Below are positions 15,682 to 22,641 of a stretch of 64,000 bases of DNA, in pieces (within the stretch, counting starts at the first letter, position 1; every line of letters begins with the position of its first letter). A model generated the notes under the pieces. The model was given only the letters and a program-made list of their open reading frames with translations, was not told the DNA's origin and searched no databases. Origin of the DNA: Marinobacter iranensis (lineage in GTDB: Bacteria > Pseudomonadota > Gammaproteobacteria > Pseudomonadales > Oleiphilaceae); assembly GCF_029207565.1 (NCBI RefSeq), contig NZ_JANCMW010000004.1:124001-188000 (forward strand), given 5' to 3'. The position numbers were made by a program, and so were the translations under genes.

Positions 15682-16909
15682 AGGCGAGTGCTTCGCCTTC
15701 GTAGTTGATCAGCACTTCTCTTGCCCCGTTGTTGGCAGCCTTGCTAACCACCCCGGTTTCCTCCATGGCCTCAACAAGGCTTTCTGCCCTGGTGTAGCCG
15801 ATCTTGAATCGTCGCTGGATGGAGCTCACCGATACCTTGCCGTTCTTCACTACGAACTCAGCAACTGCCGGGTAAAGGGCGTCTACTTTGCTGCCGTCAC
15901 ACACGAACGCACCATCGTGAACAATGGCTGTTGCTGTCCGGTCACCGGCCTGCTCGCCCATATCGACGCCCAGGAAAACCGGGCCACCTTCCACAATCGC
16001 CGTCCGATCTTCTCCGCCCAGCACTTCCAGAAGCGCCGGAATCATCCGCGACAACTCCAGGGTCATCAGGCTGAAGGCCGCATCGAAATGAGCCAGTGCG
16101 TCGTCTGCATCAATGTCGTCGAGTTTTTCCTGAAGGGCGTCACCAAACCGCAGGCGGGTAATGCCGAGATCTTCATCCAGGCAGAACGACACGTTGTCGT
16201 CCCATGTCATGGTCAGGCGGGTAACCTGCATGCCGGATTCCAGAACGCCGCGAACCTCGTCACTCTCCAGGTCCATGCCGCGGGCTGTGACCTTGCCGCC
16301 GTCTTGTGAAAGGTCTTCCAGCCAGCAATCGTTGCCGATGGTGACTTGTTCAGGAAGTTCGATGGTTTCCTGAAGCCAGCCGGTGAACGTGAAAGCCGGC
16401 GCCTGCTCGACAGCGGGCGGACGCACAGGCAACGAACCAAGGGATTTGCGCAGCGCACTGGCGAAGTCTTCAGCGATCTTTGCGCTGCTCGCATCGACGA
16501 CCAGCAGGCCATCGTTCAGGGCCAGGTAACCGTAGATCCGTTTATTGCGAGGGAAAGCCTGAGGGAGCATGTCGAGAATCACCTGCTCCTTAATCTCGTC
16601 GCGCTCTTTGCGGCGGACCTTGCGCGACTGCTCGGCTTCGATGGCTTCGCAGCGTTCCTCAACAAACTCTTTCACCACCGGGCCTGGTAGAATCTTCTCC
16701 TGCTTCTGCAGACAGATGAGCATGTAGCCACCAGCCGCGTGAACCAGGGTTTCGCCGTGTTTGCCGAGAGGTGCAACCCATCCTTGCCGGGATAGCTCTT
16801 GCGGGCCGCATGGCTTGAAGGCGTCAGCCTCCAACTTTTCTTCCAGTTGCCCGGCATGCATCTGAACCGGGCGCGTGAACCTGAATATTCGGGCGTTTCG
16901 GAAAAACAT
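15680..16909 (-). CDS. rdgC: RdgC-like protein fused to an FtsK-gamma winged helix
   Basis: 409 residues, start at ATG 16909 after a perfect SD (AGGAGG). Residues 1-302 match RdgC, the ring-shaped DNA-binding protein that modulates RecA ([15 protein letters not shown] start, [50 protein letters not shown]). Usual RdgC ends there at about 300. Here a linker (303-342) leads to residues 343-402, [47 protein letters not shown], which match the FtsK/SpoIIIE gamma domain that reads KOPS sites and touches XerD. Leftward early operon. The fusion is in one uninterrupted frame. Confidence 0.85.
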   Translation of the reverse strand: MFFRNARIFRFTRPVQMHAGQLEEKLEADAFKPCGPQELSRQGWVAPLGKHGETLVHAAGGYMLICLQKQEKILPGPVVKEFVEERCEAIEAEQSRKVRRKERDEIKEQVILDMLPQAFPRNKRIYGYLALNDGLLVVDASSAKIAEDFASALRKSLGSLPVRPPAVEQAPAFTFTGWLQETIELPEQVTIGNDCWLEDLSQDGGKVTARGMDLESDEVRGVLESGMQVTRLTMTWDDNVSFCLDEDLGITRLRFGDALQEKLDDIDADDALAHFDAAFSLMTLELSRMIPALLEVLGGEDRTAIVEGGPVFLGVDMGEQAGDRTATAIVHDGAFVCDGSKVDALYPAVAEFVVKNGKVSVSSIQRRFKIGYTRAESLVEAMEETGVVSKAANNGAREVLINYEGEALA

Positions 16910-16926
16910 GATTACCTCCTTGAGGT

Positions 16927-17232
16927 TTAGGCTCCCGACAACTTCCGGTACGCCTCAAGGCGCCAGATCTCGGAAAACGCATTGTCATAACTGATCTTCT
17001 GGCCGATCTCGTCGCGCCAATTGGCTGGATCAATGCAGGTTGCCGGATTGCCCACCACCACGAATCCGTTGTCCATCTTGATGCCGCAGTACATGAGCTT
17101 CTGGCCGCAGACGACGATGGTCTGGTACTCCACGTCGGCAATGCGGGACTTGATCAGGTCACTGGTAATTCGATCCCCAGTGCAGCCCTGGTCCTTCATC
17201 ATCTTTTCGACTTCTGTGTGATCCTGTGCCAT
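16927..17232 (-). CDS. Gp49/Sf6 gene 66 family phage protein
   Basis: 101 residues from ATG 17232 (SD GGAG, spacing 7). The pattern [39 protein letters not shown] and [20 protein letters not shown] matches the small N4 gp49/Sf6 gene 66 family, whose function is unknown. It lies just upstream of the RdgC-like gene in the leftward operon. Confidence 0.75.
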   Translation of the reverse strand: MAQDHTEVEKMMKDQGCTGDRITSDLIKSRIADVEYQTIVVCGQKLMYCGIKMDNGFVVVGNPATCIDPANWRDEIGQKISYDNAFSEIWRLEAYRKLSGA

Positions 17233-17265
17233 GCAACTCTCCGTTGTGGGTTGTTGAACCCGAGA

Positions 17266-17290
17266 AAGGGGCCTCAATGCGAAGCCCCTT
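17266..17290 (-). terminator. Weak terminator-like hairpin
   Basis: AAGGGGC at 17266-17272 pairs with GCCCCTT at 17284-17290. On the minus strand the stem is followed by TCTCGGG, so the T tract is poor. It lies between the 109-residue gene and the gp49-like gene. Function as attenuator is uncertain. Confidence 0.35.
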
Positions 17291-17319
17291 CCGGCTTCAA
17301 GCTCTTGCGAGCGATCTGT

Positions 17320-17649
17320 TTAGGCGGGTGTGGGTCCGCGTATACCGGTGCTGGCTGATCCGACCGCACCCCCGAGCGGTGTTTCTTTTGCGTTGTCGGT
17401 GACCTTTGTTTCACTGGTTACCTTCGCGATCACCCCGCCGGGTGACTCTGGCAATCGCTGGAGCGCCCTGGCGTCGGACTGGATGGCGCTGGTATCGGTT
17501 GCGGTATCCGCAATCAGTTCGGTGGAATCATCCACAACGGTGAAGGCTGGTACTTCAGAGCCTTCAGCAGCTGGCACACCGGCCAGCAAGAACAGCGCGA
17601 CTGCCACAAAGACGATTGCCCAGAAATTTCTAAGGCTCAGTCCCATCAT
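17320..17649 (-). CDS. Small exported or membrane-anchored phage protein
   Basis: 109 residues, ATG 17649 (SD GAGGAA) with a second Met at once after. Residues ~8-29 (NFWAIVFVAVALFLLAGVPA) form a signal peptide or anchor, ending AAEG. The rest is Thr, Ala, Asp and Ser rich and probably unstructured (VVDDSTELIADTATDTSAIQ). First clear gene downstream of the long gap behind Cro. Its role is unknown; small early membrane proteins can be involved in exclusion or host shut-off, by inference. Confidence 0.55.
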   Translation of the reverse strand: MMGLSLRNFWAIVFVAVALFLLAGVPAAEGSEVPAFTVVDDSTELIADTATDTSAIQSDARALQRLPESPGGVIAKVTSETKVTDNAKETPLGGAVGSASTGIRGPTPA

Positions 17650-18132
17650 GTGCGTTCCTCGCGTTCAGTTGCCGGGCTTTAAGGCGGGCCCGGAGTCGCC
17701 TTACTGGTGTCCGTGTGACGGTTACATGGCTGCCCCCTTTTCGGTTTGGTCAGTCTCATGAACAAATCGGCTTCCGCCGTCACTGCCGAAGGGGCAGTTT
17801 TACGACATGCCCCAGGTCTCGCTCTGACGGTGTTCTTGGGCCAGTTTTCTGCCATGGCCCAGGGCTACAAGTTCGCAACCATCGTTGCTGTGATGCGGCT
17901 GCAAGACATTGGCGTGCCTTGCATTTGAAGTGCAGCGCTGCAGTGGTCCCGCTTTTAACGGACGCTGCACTCACCGCATCTGAATCAGCTCTGGTACCGG
18001 CCTTCACCGAGCGCACTGAGGGGTGCGCGTCTCCCAAAGCTGATACAGATGCGTCCTGCATCCAGGGCAATTCAAACCCCGACCCATTCGGGGGATTACT
18101 TTTCTTGCAACGCCGACTAATCTGTAATCAGG
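17650..18132. other. Gap behind Cro: no convincing gene, structured repeat
   Basis: About 480 nt with only short, poorly supported frames. The visible structure is an inverted repeat with 9-bp arms, AGTGCAGCG (17929-17937) and CGCTGCACT (17963-17971), with the palindrome TGCAGCGCTGCA inside the left side. A terminator-like hairpin is at 18077-18093. In lambda this region would hold tR1 and cII; I find no CII-like HTH here. An untranslated leader, a small RNA or a degraded gene are all possible. Confidence 0.4.
18074..18093 (-). terminator. tR1-like hairpin after the Cro-like gene
   Basis: Minus strand CCCCG, loop AATGGGT, CGGGG, then TTTGAATT. It follows the stop of the Cro-like gene by about 40 nt. 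The T tract is short, so it would be leaky, like lambda tR1. Confidence 0.45.
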
Positions 18133-18393
18133 TCAAGCGGCAGATCGGCTGGCGCGGGCAGCGTAAATTTCCTCCCGAAGCTCGGCATCTGTAACTGCTC
18201 CGTTCGTCAGGGATTCGATGACTTCGCCATAGGCCGTCTGCCGCTGACCCCTGATTTCGGTGATTTCAGTAGACGGCAGCACGCCGACGGCAAACCAATG
18301 CCGAACGGCTCCGGGCGTGACGCCGCATTTGCGTGCGATCAAGCTCTTTGCGCCGTGCCCAAGTACTTCGTATGCTCGATTTAGTGAGTTCAT
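18133..18393 (-). CDS. Cro-like HTH repressor
   Basis: 86 residues, divergent from the repressor. The N-terminus NSLNRAYEVLGHGAKSLIAR then KCGVTPGAVRHWFAVGVLPS is a Cro-type helix-turn-helix (recognition helix near TPGAVRHWF), with a C-terminal helix for dimerisation or a tail. Its ATG is only about 9 nt beyond the P_R -10 hexamer, so the transcript would be nearly leaderless and lacks an SD. First gene of the leftward early operon, favouring lytic growth by repressing repressor synthesis. Confidence 0.8.
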   Translation of the reverse strand: MNSLNRAYEVLGHGAKSLIARKCGVTPGAVRHWFAVGVLPSTEITEIRGQRQTAYGEVIESLTNGAVTDAELREEIYAARASRSAA

Positions 18394-18401
18394 GGAACGA
18401 G

Positions 18402-18428
18402 ATTATATCAATAGTATGATCTTGGCAA
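18402..18428 (-). promoter_or_regulatory. P_R early promoter with operator O_R
   Basis: Minus strand: TTGCCA (18428-18423), 15-nt spacer, perfect TATAAT (18407-18402). The 13-bp near-palindrome ATATCAATAGTAT (plus strand, 18405-18417) covers the upstream part of the -10. A related element, GTACCAGAGGGAG (18439-18451), lies nearer the repressor. 21 of 27 positions match P_L at 19536-19562. Confidence 0.7.
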
Positions 18429-18458
18429 TACGGAATTTGTACCAGAGGGAGACTGCTT

Positions 18459-19157
18459 TTGGACCGGCAAGCCTGTAATTTTGGCGACATGAAAAGATCC
18501 AGAGACGAAGATCGGCAGGCTTTCTCTGAACGCTTGAAGCGCGCTTATGCGCTGACAGGCGGTGCGGACTATGGGAAATACTCGGAACTCGGCAGGGCCT
18601 TCAATGTAACGCCCCACGCCGTAAAGCGCTGGTTTCTGGGGGAAACGGTACCCACCAGTCGCATCAACGAGATCGCGGAATACCTGAAGGTGCGGCCCGA
18701 GTGGCTGCTATCCAATCGGGGTCCCATGCGGGAGGTGGAAGCGGAGTCTCCGAGCGGCGAGGCACTGAACGTTCAGATCCACCGGGTACCCATTATTGAG
18801 CCGAGCGAATATGAAACATTGCAAAATGATGGCCCATCGGTATCAAGTTACTGCCTGGCGATGGGTAACTTTTCGTCACAAACTTTCGCGTACCAGCTGC
18901 GCGATAACGCCCTGGTGCCCGAGGCATTAAGCGGCATGATTGCGGTTGTGGACCCCTTGAACTGGGAAGCAAAGACACCGGGCTTATCCAAAAAGCCGGT
19001 TGTGGTGCTGGACAACAACACCTTCCTGGCTGGCACCTACATATGGCACGGCAATCCAATGATCGAGCCCCGCAACAGAGAGTACCGCCCGGTCCAACTC
19101 TCTGATAACCATAAGGTAGTTGGTGTCATCGTCGCCTTCTCCCAGCGCGACACCTGA
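18459..19157 (+). CDS. CI-like lysogeny repressor with an apparently non-cleavable C-terminal domain
   Basis: 232 residues from TTG 18459, which has SD AGAGGGAG at spacing 7; ATG 18489 (MKRSRDED) is the alternative but has no SD. HTH at ~41-75 (YSELGRAFNVTPHAVKRWFL). The C-terminal ~125 residues follow the LexA/CI S24 fold (GMIAVVDPLNW, KKPVVVLDNNTFLAGTYIWH, HKVVGVIVAF). The usual G-x-S-M motif is RDNALVP, with Ala151 instead of Ser, and no Lys stands at the VKR position. Self-cleavage on RecA stimulation therefore looks impossible. It would bind O_R and O_L and keep the prophage silent. Confidence 0.8.
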   Translation: MDRQACNFGDMKRSRDEDRQAFSERLKRAYALTGGADYGKYSELGRAFNVTPHAVKRWFLGETVPTSRINEIAEYLKVRPEWLLSNRGPMREVEAESPSGEALNVQIHRVPIIEPSEYETLQNDGPSVSSYCLAMGNFSSQTFAYQLRDNALVPEALSGMIAVVDPLNWEAKTPGLSKKPVVVLDNNTFLAGTYIWHGNPMIEPRNREYRPVQLSDNHKVVGVIVAFSQRDT

Positions 19158-19215
19158 TCAAACCTCAGTTACAAACCGCAACATCGACCCAAAACAAATA
19201 CCCCTGAATGGGTGG

Positions 19216-19256
19216 TTGCGAATTTTTAAATCCGTCTATACTGTACAGTTATACAG
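19216..19256 (+). promoter_or_regulatory. SOS (LexA) box over a promoter
   Basis: TTGCGA (19216-19221), 15-nt spacer, TATACT (19237-19242). The sequence CTGTACAGTTATACAG at 19241-19256 fits the gammaproteobacterial LexA box CTGT-N8-ACAG exactly, is preceded by TA as in the extended consensus, and overlaps the -10. It would be repressed until DNA damage. The box ends 20 nt before the ATG at 19277. Confidence 0.75.
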
Positions 19257-19276
19257 CATAAAAAGACGGGGTTTCG

Positions 19277-19468
19277 ATGTCTGTTCAGTTTGTGTCCCTA
19301 GATCCTTCCTCTCGCCTCGTATTCCTTCTGGACAACGGTAAAGCCTTGGCGGTTTCGTACAGCGAAGCGGTATCCGCCCCCCGAATATCAAACCACCTCC
19401 CCCACCTGGTGATGGATACGCTCTGTCACTGCCTGACCGACGATCTGAAAAAATCAAAGGCTTCATAA
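19277..19468 (+). CDS. LexA-controlled small protein, candidate antirepressor
   Basis: 63 residues, ATG 19277 with GACGGGG about 5 nt ahead. Beta-type start (MSVQFVSLDPSSRLVFLLDN) then LAVSYSEAVSAPRI and a helical Cys-containing end (HLVMDTLCHCLTDDLKKSKA). No known motif. It lies downstream of the repressor on the same strand, the rex position of lambda, with its own LexA-boxed promoter. Phages with non-cleavable repressors (Salmonella Gifsy types; coliphage 186 with Tum) use small LexA-controlled antirepressors in this way. That role is inferred here from context only. Confidence 0.6.
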   Translation: MSVQFVSLDPSSRLVFLLDNGKALAVSYSEAVSAPRISNHLPHLVMDTLCHCLTDDLKKSKAS

Positions 19469-19503
19469 TTAACTGAATTGCAATCATTTTCACCTGCAAG
19501 ATA

Positions 19504-19562
19504 GTACCAAAGGTACGTTTTCTTAATTTATTCTATTGCAAGGTTTATACTATTGGTATATT
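19504..19562 (+). promoter_or_regulatory. P_L early promoter with two operator-like palindromes
   Basis: TTGCAA (19536-19541), 15-nt spacer, TATATT (19557-19562). ATACTATTGGTAT (19547-19559) overlaps the -10 in the same phase as the O_R element; its complement differs from O_R at one of 13 positions. A second perfect palindrome GTACC-AAA-GGTAC lies at 19504-19516 upstream of the -35. It drives the rightward early operon starting at 19590. Confidence 0.7.
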
Positions 19563-19589
19563 TTGGTTTCACAACATGAGGAAACCGCC

Positions 19590-19988
19590 ATGCATAGATT
19601 CAAACATTGTGAAATTCGGTTGGGCCAGGAAGCCGACAAACTGACAGGTCCCCAGAAGGCCGTCGTTCTTTTCCTGGCTTTCGGTTTGAGCAACAAAATG
19701 ATCGGTGCAGCCATGGGTCGGTCGCCAGAAACCGTAAAGTCTCATATCGACACACTGCGCATCATCTTCGGTGCAGACAGCCGCGCCGGCATCGTCGGTC
19801 AGGCTTTCTGCCACGGCGTACTCCGCCCCTCTATCAATGCGGTGCTCGCTCTCGGTCTGGGCCTGGCGCTCGGGATGGGCAGCCTTCCGCAGATTGATGA
19901 CCGCAATGCGCTGCGTCGTGGCCCTCGGCCAGTTCGTGTGACCAGCGCCAGATACCAACCAATCAACTTGGGAGTGCTGACGGCATGA
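19590..19988 (+). CDS. LuxR-type HTH protein with C-terminal membrane helix
   Basis: 132 residues from ATG 19590 (SD GAGGAAA, spacing 6). Residues ~16-62 are a LuxR/GerE HTH: LTGPQKAVVLFLAFGLSNKM, IGAAMGRSPETVKSHIDTLR. A hydrophobic stretch near 84-103 (INAVLALGLGLALGMGSLPQ) looks like a membrane helix, followed by a basic tail. It is the first gene from P_L, where lambda has N, and is coupled to the next gene by a 4-nt overlap. A membrane-tethered regulator or a modified antiterminator-position gene; function unknown. Confidence 0.65.
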   Translation: MHRFKHCEIRLGQEADKLTGPQKAVVLFLAFGLSNKMIGAAMGRSPETVKSHIDTLRIIFGADSRAGIVGQAFCHGVLRPSINAVLALGLGLALGMGSLPQIDDRNALRRGPRPVRVTSARYQPINLGVLTA

Positions 19989-20278
19989 GTGAGCAAAAGT
20001 GCAACTGTTTCAGCGAATACCTAGAAAAGGTGAAAGAGCAGGTAATCCCTCAGATTCCAGAAGGCTCTGACGAGGTTCACTTCACCTGGCAGAACAGAGT
20101 CTTCCTCATCTCCGGCAAAGACTATTCGCCTGTTAATCCGAAGGTAGAGGTTGAATACCGCAAGCCAAAGAAAGGCGGCGGGTTCGCCAAGGGAATGACG
20201 CGGGACACGGTCAGCATCATGGCCAATTACTGCGCCTTCTGTGGCCGGAAGTATCAGAAAGATGGAGACGAATCATGA
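19985..20278 (+). CDS. Small phage protein with paired Cys, possible zinc site
   Basis: 97 residues. CNC near the N-terminus (EQKCNCFSEYLEKVKEQVIP) and YCAFCGRKY near the C-terminus suggest a zinc site formed by the two ends. The middle has strands (EVHFTWQNRVFLISGKD, KVEVEYRKPKKGG). ATGA overlaps on both sides in the rightward early operon. Family not recognised. Confidence 0.55.
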   Translation: MSEQKCNCFSEYLEKVKEQVIPQIPEGSDEVHFTWQNRVFLISGKDYSPVNPKVEVEYRKPKKGGGFAKGMTRDTVSIMANYCAFCGRKYQKDGDES

Positions 20279-20532
20279 GCCCCCTCGACTACCAATTCCA
20301 CCGTGCCCAGGCGGAACTCAAGAGCAATCCCCTGCTGGCGTTGACGACGCGCTTTCGGGGCGGTCACCAAGTACGTCCCGCTTTTTACCAGCCAGCAACG
20401 GGAGACGCGGCCTTCTATGAAGTGCCGGCCTATATCCGCAAGAGGATTCACCAGCACGACTTCGATAACCGCTGCCGGGTGGCGCAGTACGCGGATCGGG
20501 TTCGGGCGTTTGTTCAGGGAGAGGCGGCATGA
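20275..20532 (+). CDS. Small hypothetical phage protein
   Basis: 85 residues, ATG 20275 in ATGA overlap with the gene before and 4-nt overlap after. Charged and mostly helical (YQFHRAQAELKSNPLLALTT, AYIRKRIHQHDFDNRCRVAQ). No motif recognised. Confidence 0.45.
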   Translation: MSPLDYQFHRAQAELKSNPLLALTTRFRGGHQVRPAFYQPATGDAAFYEVPAYIRKRIHQHDFDNRCRVAQYADRVRAFVQGEAA

Positions 20533-20828
20533 AAAGGCCAGAGCCAGTTTGGGAGACTGATTACAAGTCTGACCGCAGAAAACACAACCACCGATGCTTT
20601 TGCTGCCAGAGGATTATCCGGCCGGGCGAGCGCGTCTTGATGTGCTTTGTCTCTGGCCGCAGGACCAAGGCTTGCCACATCGATCATGCCGACAACGCTC
20701 ATTCAAGACAGAGCGGAATGCCGGTTCGTGAGGTTATGCGCCACTGGGGGCTTGAGGCACTGAAGCGCAAAGGCTGGTCAGTTAAAGACAGTGAGTTTCC
20801 GCGTGACGCCATGTGGGAGGCCGCCTAA
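20529..20828 (+). CDS. Small zinc-finger-like phage protein
   Basis: 99 residues. HRCFCCQRIIRPGERVLMCF then RRTKACHIDHADNAH carries CxxC, a further Cys and CHxDH, in the manner of a treble-clef or PARP-type zinc site. C-terminal helix REVMRHWGLEALKRKGWS. Coupled to its neighbours. Could bind DNA; unproven. Confidence 0.5.
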   Translation: MKRPEPVWETDYKSDRRKHNHRCFCCQRIIRPGERVLMCFVSGRRTKACHIDHADNAHSRQSGMPVREVMRHWGLEALKRKGWSVKDSEFPRDAMWEAA

Positions 20829-21001
20829 TGCACACCCAATCGAGTCAAACCTACCGCAAGCACTACGTCGCAGGACACGAACAGCAGTGCTTCGCCAGCA
20901 TGATGGCCATGCGTCACTTGGTGGCCTGCTACCAGGGTGCTGTGATTCGGCACCGGAAGCGGTTGATTGTGGCGTTGAAGCAGATGGAGAACTTGAAATG
21001 A
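20828..21001 (+). CDS. Small hypothetical phage protein
   Basis: 57 residues; ATG 20828 overlaps the upstream TAA by 1 nt (TAATG) and its TGA overlaps the next ATG. Basic and His-rich (HYVAGHEQQCFASMMAMRHL, IRHRKRLIVALKQ). No motif. Confidence 0.4.
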   Translation: MHTQSSQTYRKHYVAGHEQQCFASMMAMRHLVACYQGAVIRHRKRLIVALKQMENLK

Positions 21002-21261
21002 GACACATCACCGAACTCGAAAAGCTGTTCAGCCTGATCGCCCACATCACTGACCACTACGCAGCACAGGCCGATGCGGTCATTGATTGGGAGCACAGAA
21101 CCGCTGTTATCACCGTAGACGAAGGCGGCAAAACCCACTACGCGGCCACGCTGGAAATTGACAGCGATGCGATTGAGGCGAAGGCGCGGCTTATTCGGCA
21201 CGAGCTGGAGCAAATGGTTGATGAGTGTGAGTTGCCGATTTTGATGGAGAAAGTGGCATGA
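20998..21261 (+). CDS. Small acidic phage protein
   Basis: 87 residues from ATG 20998 in ATGA overlap. It reads RHITELEKLFSLIAHITDHY, then strands TAVITVDEGGKTHYAATLEI, then helices IEAKARLIRHELEQMVDECE. Acidic overall. No family recognised. The frame is open upstream but that part is antisense-like and unsupported. Confidence 0.45.
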   Translation: MRHITELEKLFSLIAHITDHYAAQADAVIDWEHRTAVITVDEGGKTHYAATLEIDSDAIEAKARLIRHELEQMVDECELPILMEKVA

Positions 21262-21530
21262 ACGATATCGACAAAACAATCCACCGAATCCTGGCGACTG
21301 TCCGGGAGATCAACAAGCGCGACATAGGCTCTTTCGATTTTCGGGTTTCTGGATACGGAGTCGATGTGGTGGTTGAAGAATGGCTAGGCACAAAGCCAGG
21401 TGAAGTGCTCGCCCTTGGTCGTAAGTGGGAGGCGCATGACGGCAACTCAATGCTTGCCAGATTGCGGAAGATCAACATTGACCTGATGCGGATTCTGGCA
21501 GAAGGCCAGGCCAAGAAGGTGGTGGCGTGA
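21258..21530 (+). CDS. Small hypothetical phage protein
   Basis: 90 residues, coupled by 4-nt overlaps at both ends. Helix-strand-helix: IDKTIHRILATVREINKRDI, FDFRVSGYGVDVVVEEWLG, LARLRKINIDLMRILAEGQ. No motif recognised. Confidence 0.45.
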   Translation: MNDIDKTIHRILATVREINKRDIGSFDFRVSGYGVDVVVEEWLGTKPGEVLALGRKWEAHDGNSMLARLRKINIDLMRILAEGQAKKVVA

Positions 21531-22150
21531 AAATCAACATCAACGACTTCATCGGCAAGAGCGATCCCCGTGTCTGGATGCGTGAGCCCATCCAGGTTGC
21601 TGGCAAGTTGGCAGCTACTGATGGGCGGACAGTGTTTTCGTCGAACGAAAGTTCTGACCTGCCCAGTCCGGAAACCGCTTCACTTGAAAAGATAGAGCAA
21701 TTTCTCGACCTGGCAGCGGCCGCCAACTTTTCCCCGATGCCGGAGCTGACTTTTCCGGAAATGCCGGACTGCGCCGACTGCAAGGGAGCCGGCAAGCATT
21801 CCAAGAAAGACTGCCCGGAGTGCGACGGCGAGGGCGAGGCGATGGCCGAAACCGCTTACCACGAATATGAGGTGCAGTGCCGGATGTGCGACGGCGACGG
21901 GCAAGTTGATTCTGACGAGCCGGAAGGCGATTGCCAGCACTGCAACGGCAAAGGCAAACGCTGGACGGACAACGACAGGATGAAAGTCGAGGGCATCCCC
22001 TTCGATATGAATCCCGCGTTGATGCTCCGAATCGCTGATGTGCCGGGCATGCAGATCGCGCCACTCGAAAGTAGCGAGATTTCGAGATGCATAGCGTTCA
22101 AGTGCGCTGACGGCATCGGAATCATCATGGGCATGAGGGATAAGCCATGA
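21527..22150 (+). CDS. Phage protein with DnaJ-type cysteine-rich zinc repeats
   Basis: 207 residues from GTG 21527 (GTGA overlap). Four C-x2-C-x-G-x-G repeats at 82-89, 96-103, 118-125 and 136-143 (CADCKGAG, CPECDGEG, CRMCDGDG, CQHCNGKG), as in the zinc domain of DnaJ. There is no J domain. The flanks (KININDFIGKSDPRVWMREP, LAATDGRTVFSSN; C-terminal MLRIADVPGMQIAPLESSEI) form a split domain around the zinc insert. Possibly a chaperone- or DNA-binding accessory for replication or recombination. Function unknown. Confidence 0.65.
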   Translation: MKININDFIGKSDPRVWMREPIQVAGKLAATDGRTVFSSNESSDLPSPETASLEKIEQFLDLAAAANFSPMPELTFPEMPDCADCKGAGKHSKKDCPECDGEGEAMAETAYHEYEVQCRMCDGDGQVDSDEPEGDCQHCNGKGKRWTDNDRMKVEGIPFDMNPALMLRIADVPGMQIAPLESSEISRCIAFKCADGIGIIMGMRDKP

Positions 22151-22641
22151 ACACAACAACAGCCCAGCACCAGAAACAGCGGCCAACCGAGGCAAACACC
22201 GCCCTCAACCGCAACGCCATGACCCTGGACGAGTGGCGCGAGCGAGTGAACGTCTGTCACCACATTGACGATCCTGCGGCCTTTCGTGAAGAGAAGGCGT
22301 TCCTGGACGCCGTTGGCCGCGAAAAGGGGTATCTCGGCAATGGGCTATCCACCGGGTGGACCGATCATTTCTACACCTTGGTCGGCCAACTGCTCCGAGG
22401 CCGCGACCCAGTCAGGGCGATCAACGGCAACATTATCCTCACGCACCAGGACGTGCTGGACAAGGCTCTAGAGAACAAAGAGCGGATATGGTCAGCGTAC
22501 CGGTATGCGGAAACCAATCAGTGCGCGGCAGCTGCTGAAGATCTAAAGCAAGCCATGAGATCGGCGGCCATGGAGTTGGTCGAGCTTTACAAAGAGGACC
22601 TGGACATTGAGGGCCGGGCAGAACAGAGGGGCGCGGCGTAA
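22147..22641 (+). CDS. Hypothetical phage protein
   Basis: 164 residues, ATGA overlap before and TAATG overlap after, directly upstream of the exonuclease. Helical throughout with LDEWRERVNVCHHIDDPAAF, WTDHFYTLVGQLLRGRDPVR and a C-terminal acidic helix. No recognised domain. Proximity suggests a partner of the RecE/RecT-like system, by inference only. Confidence 0.45.
   Translation: MNTTTAQHQKQRPTEANTALNRNAMTLDEWRERVNVCHHIDDPAAFREEKAFLDAVGREKGYLGNGLSTGWTDHFYTLVGQLLRGRDPVRAINGNIILTHQDVLDKALENKERIWSAYRYAETNQCAAAAEDLKQAMRSAAMELVELYKEDLDIEGRAEQRGAA

Noticed and set aside
17715..18194. 159-residue plus-strand and 96-residue minus-strand frames in the gap behind Cro
   Set aside because: Composition unlike a folded protein, no SD, and both run across the inverted repeat; the region is better left unassigned.
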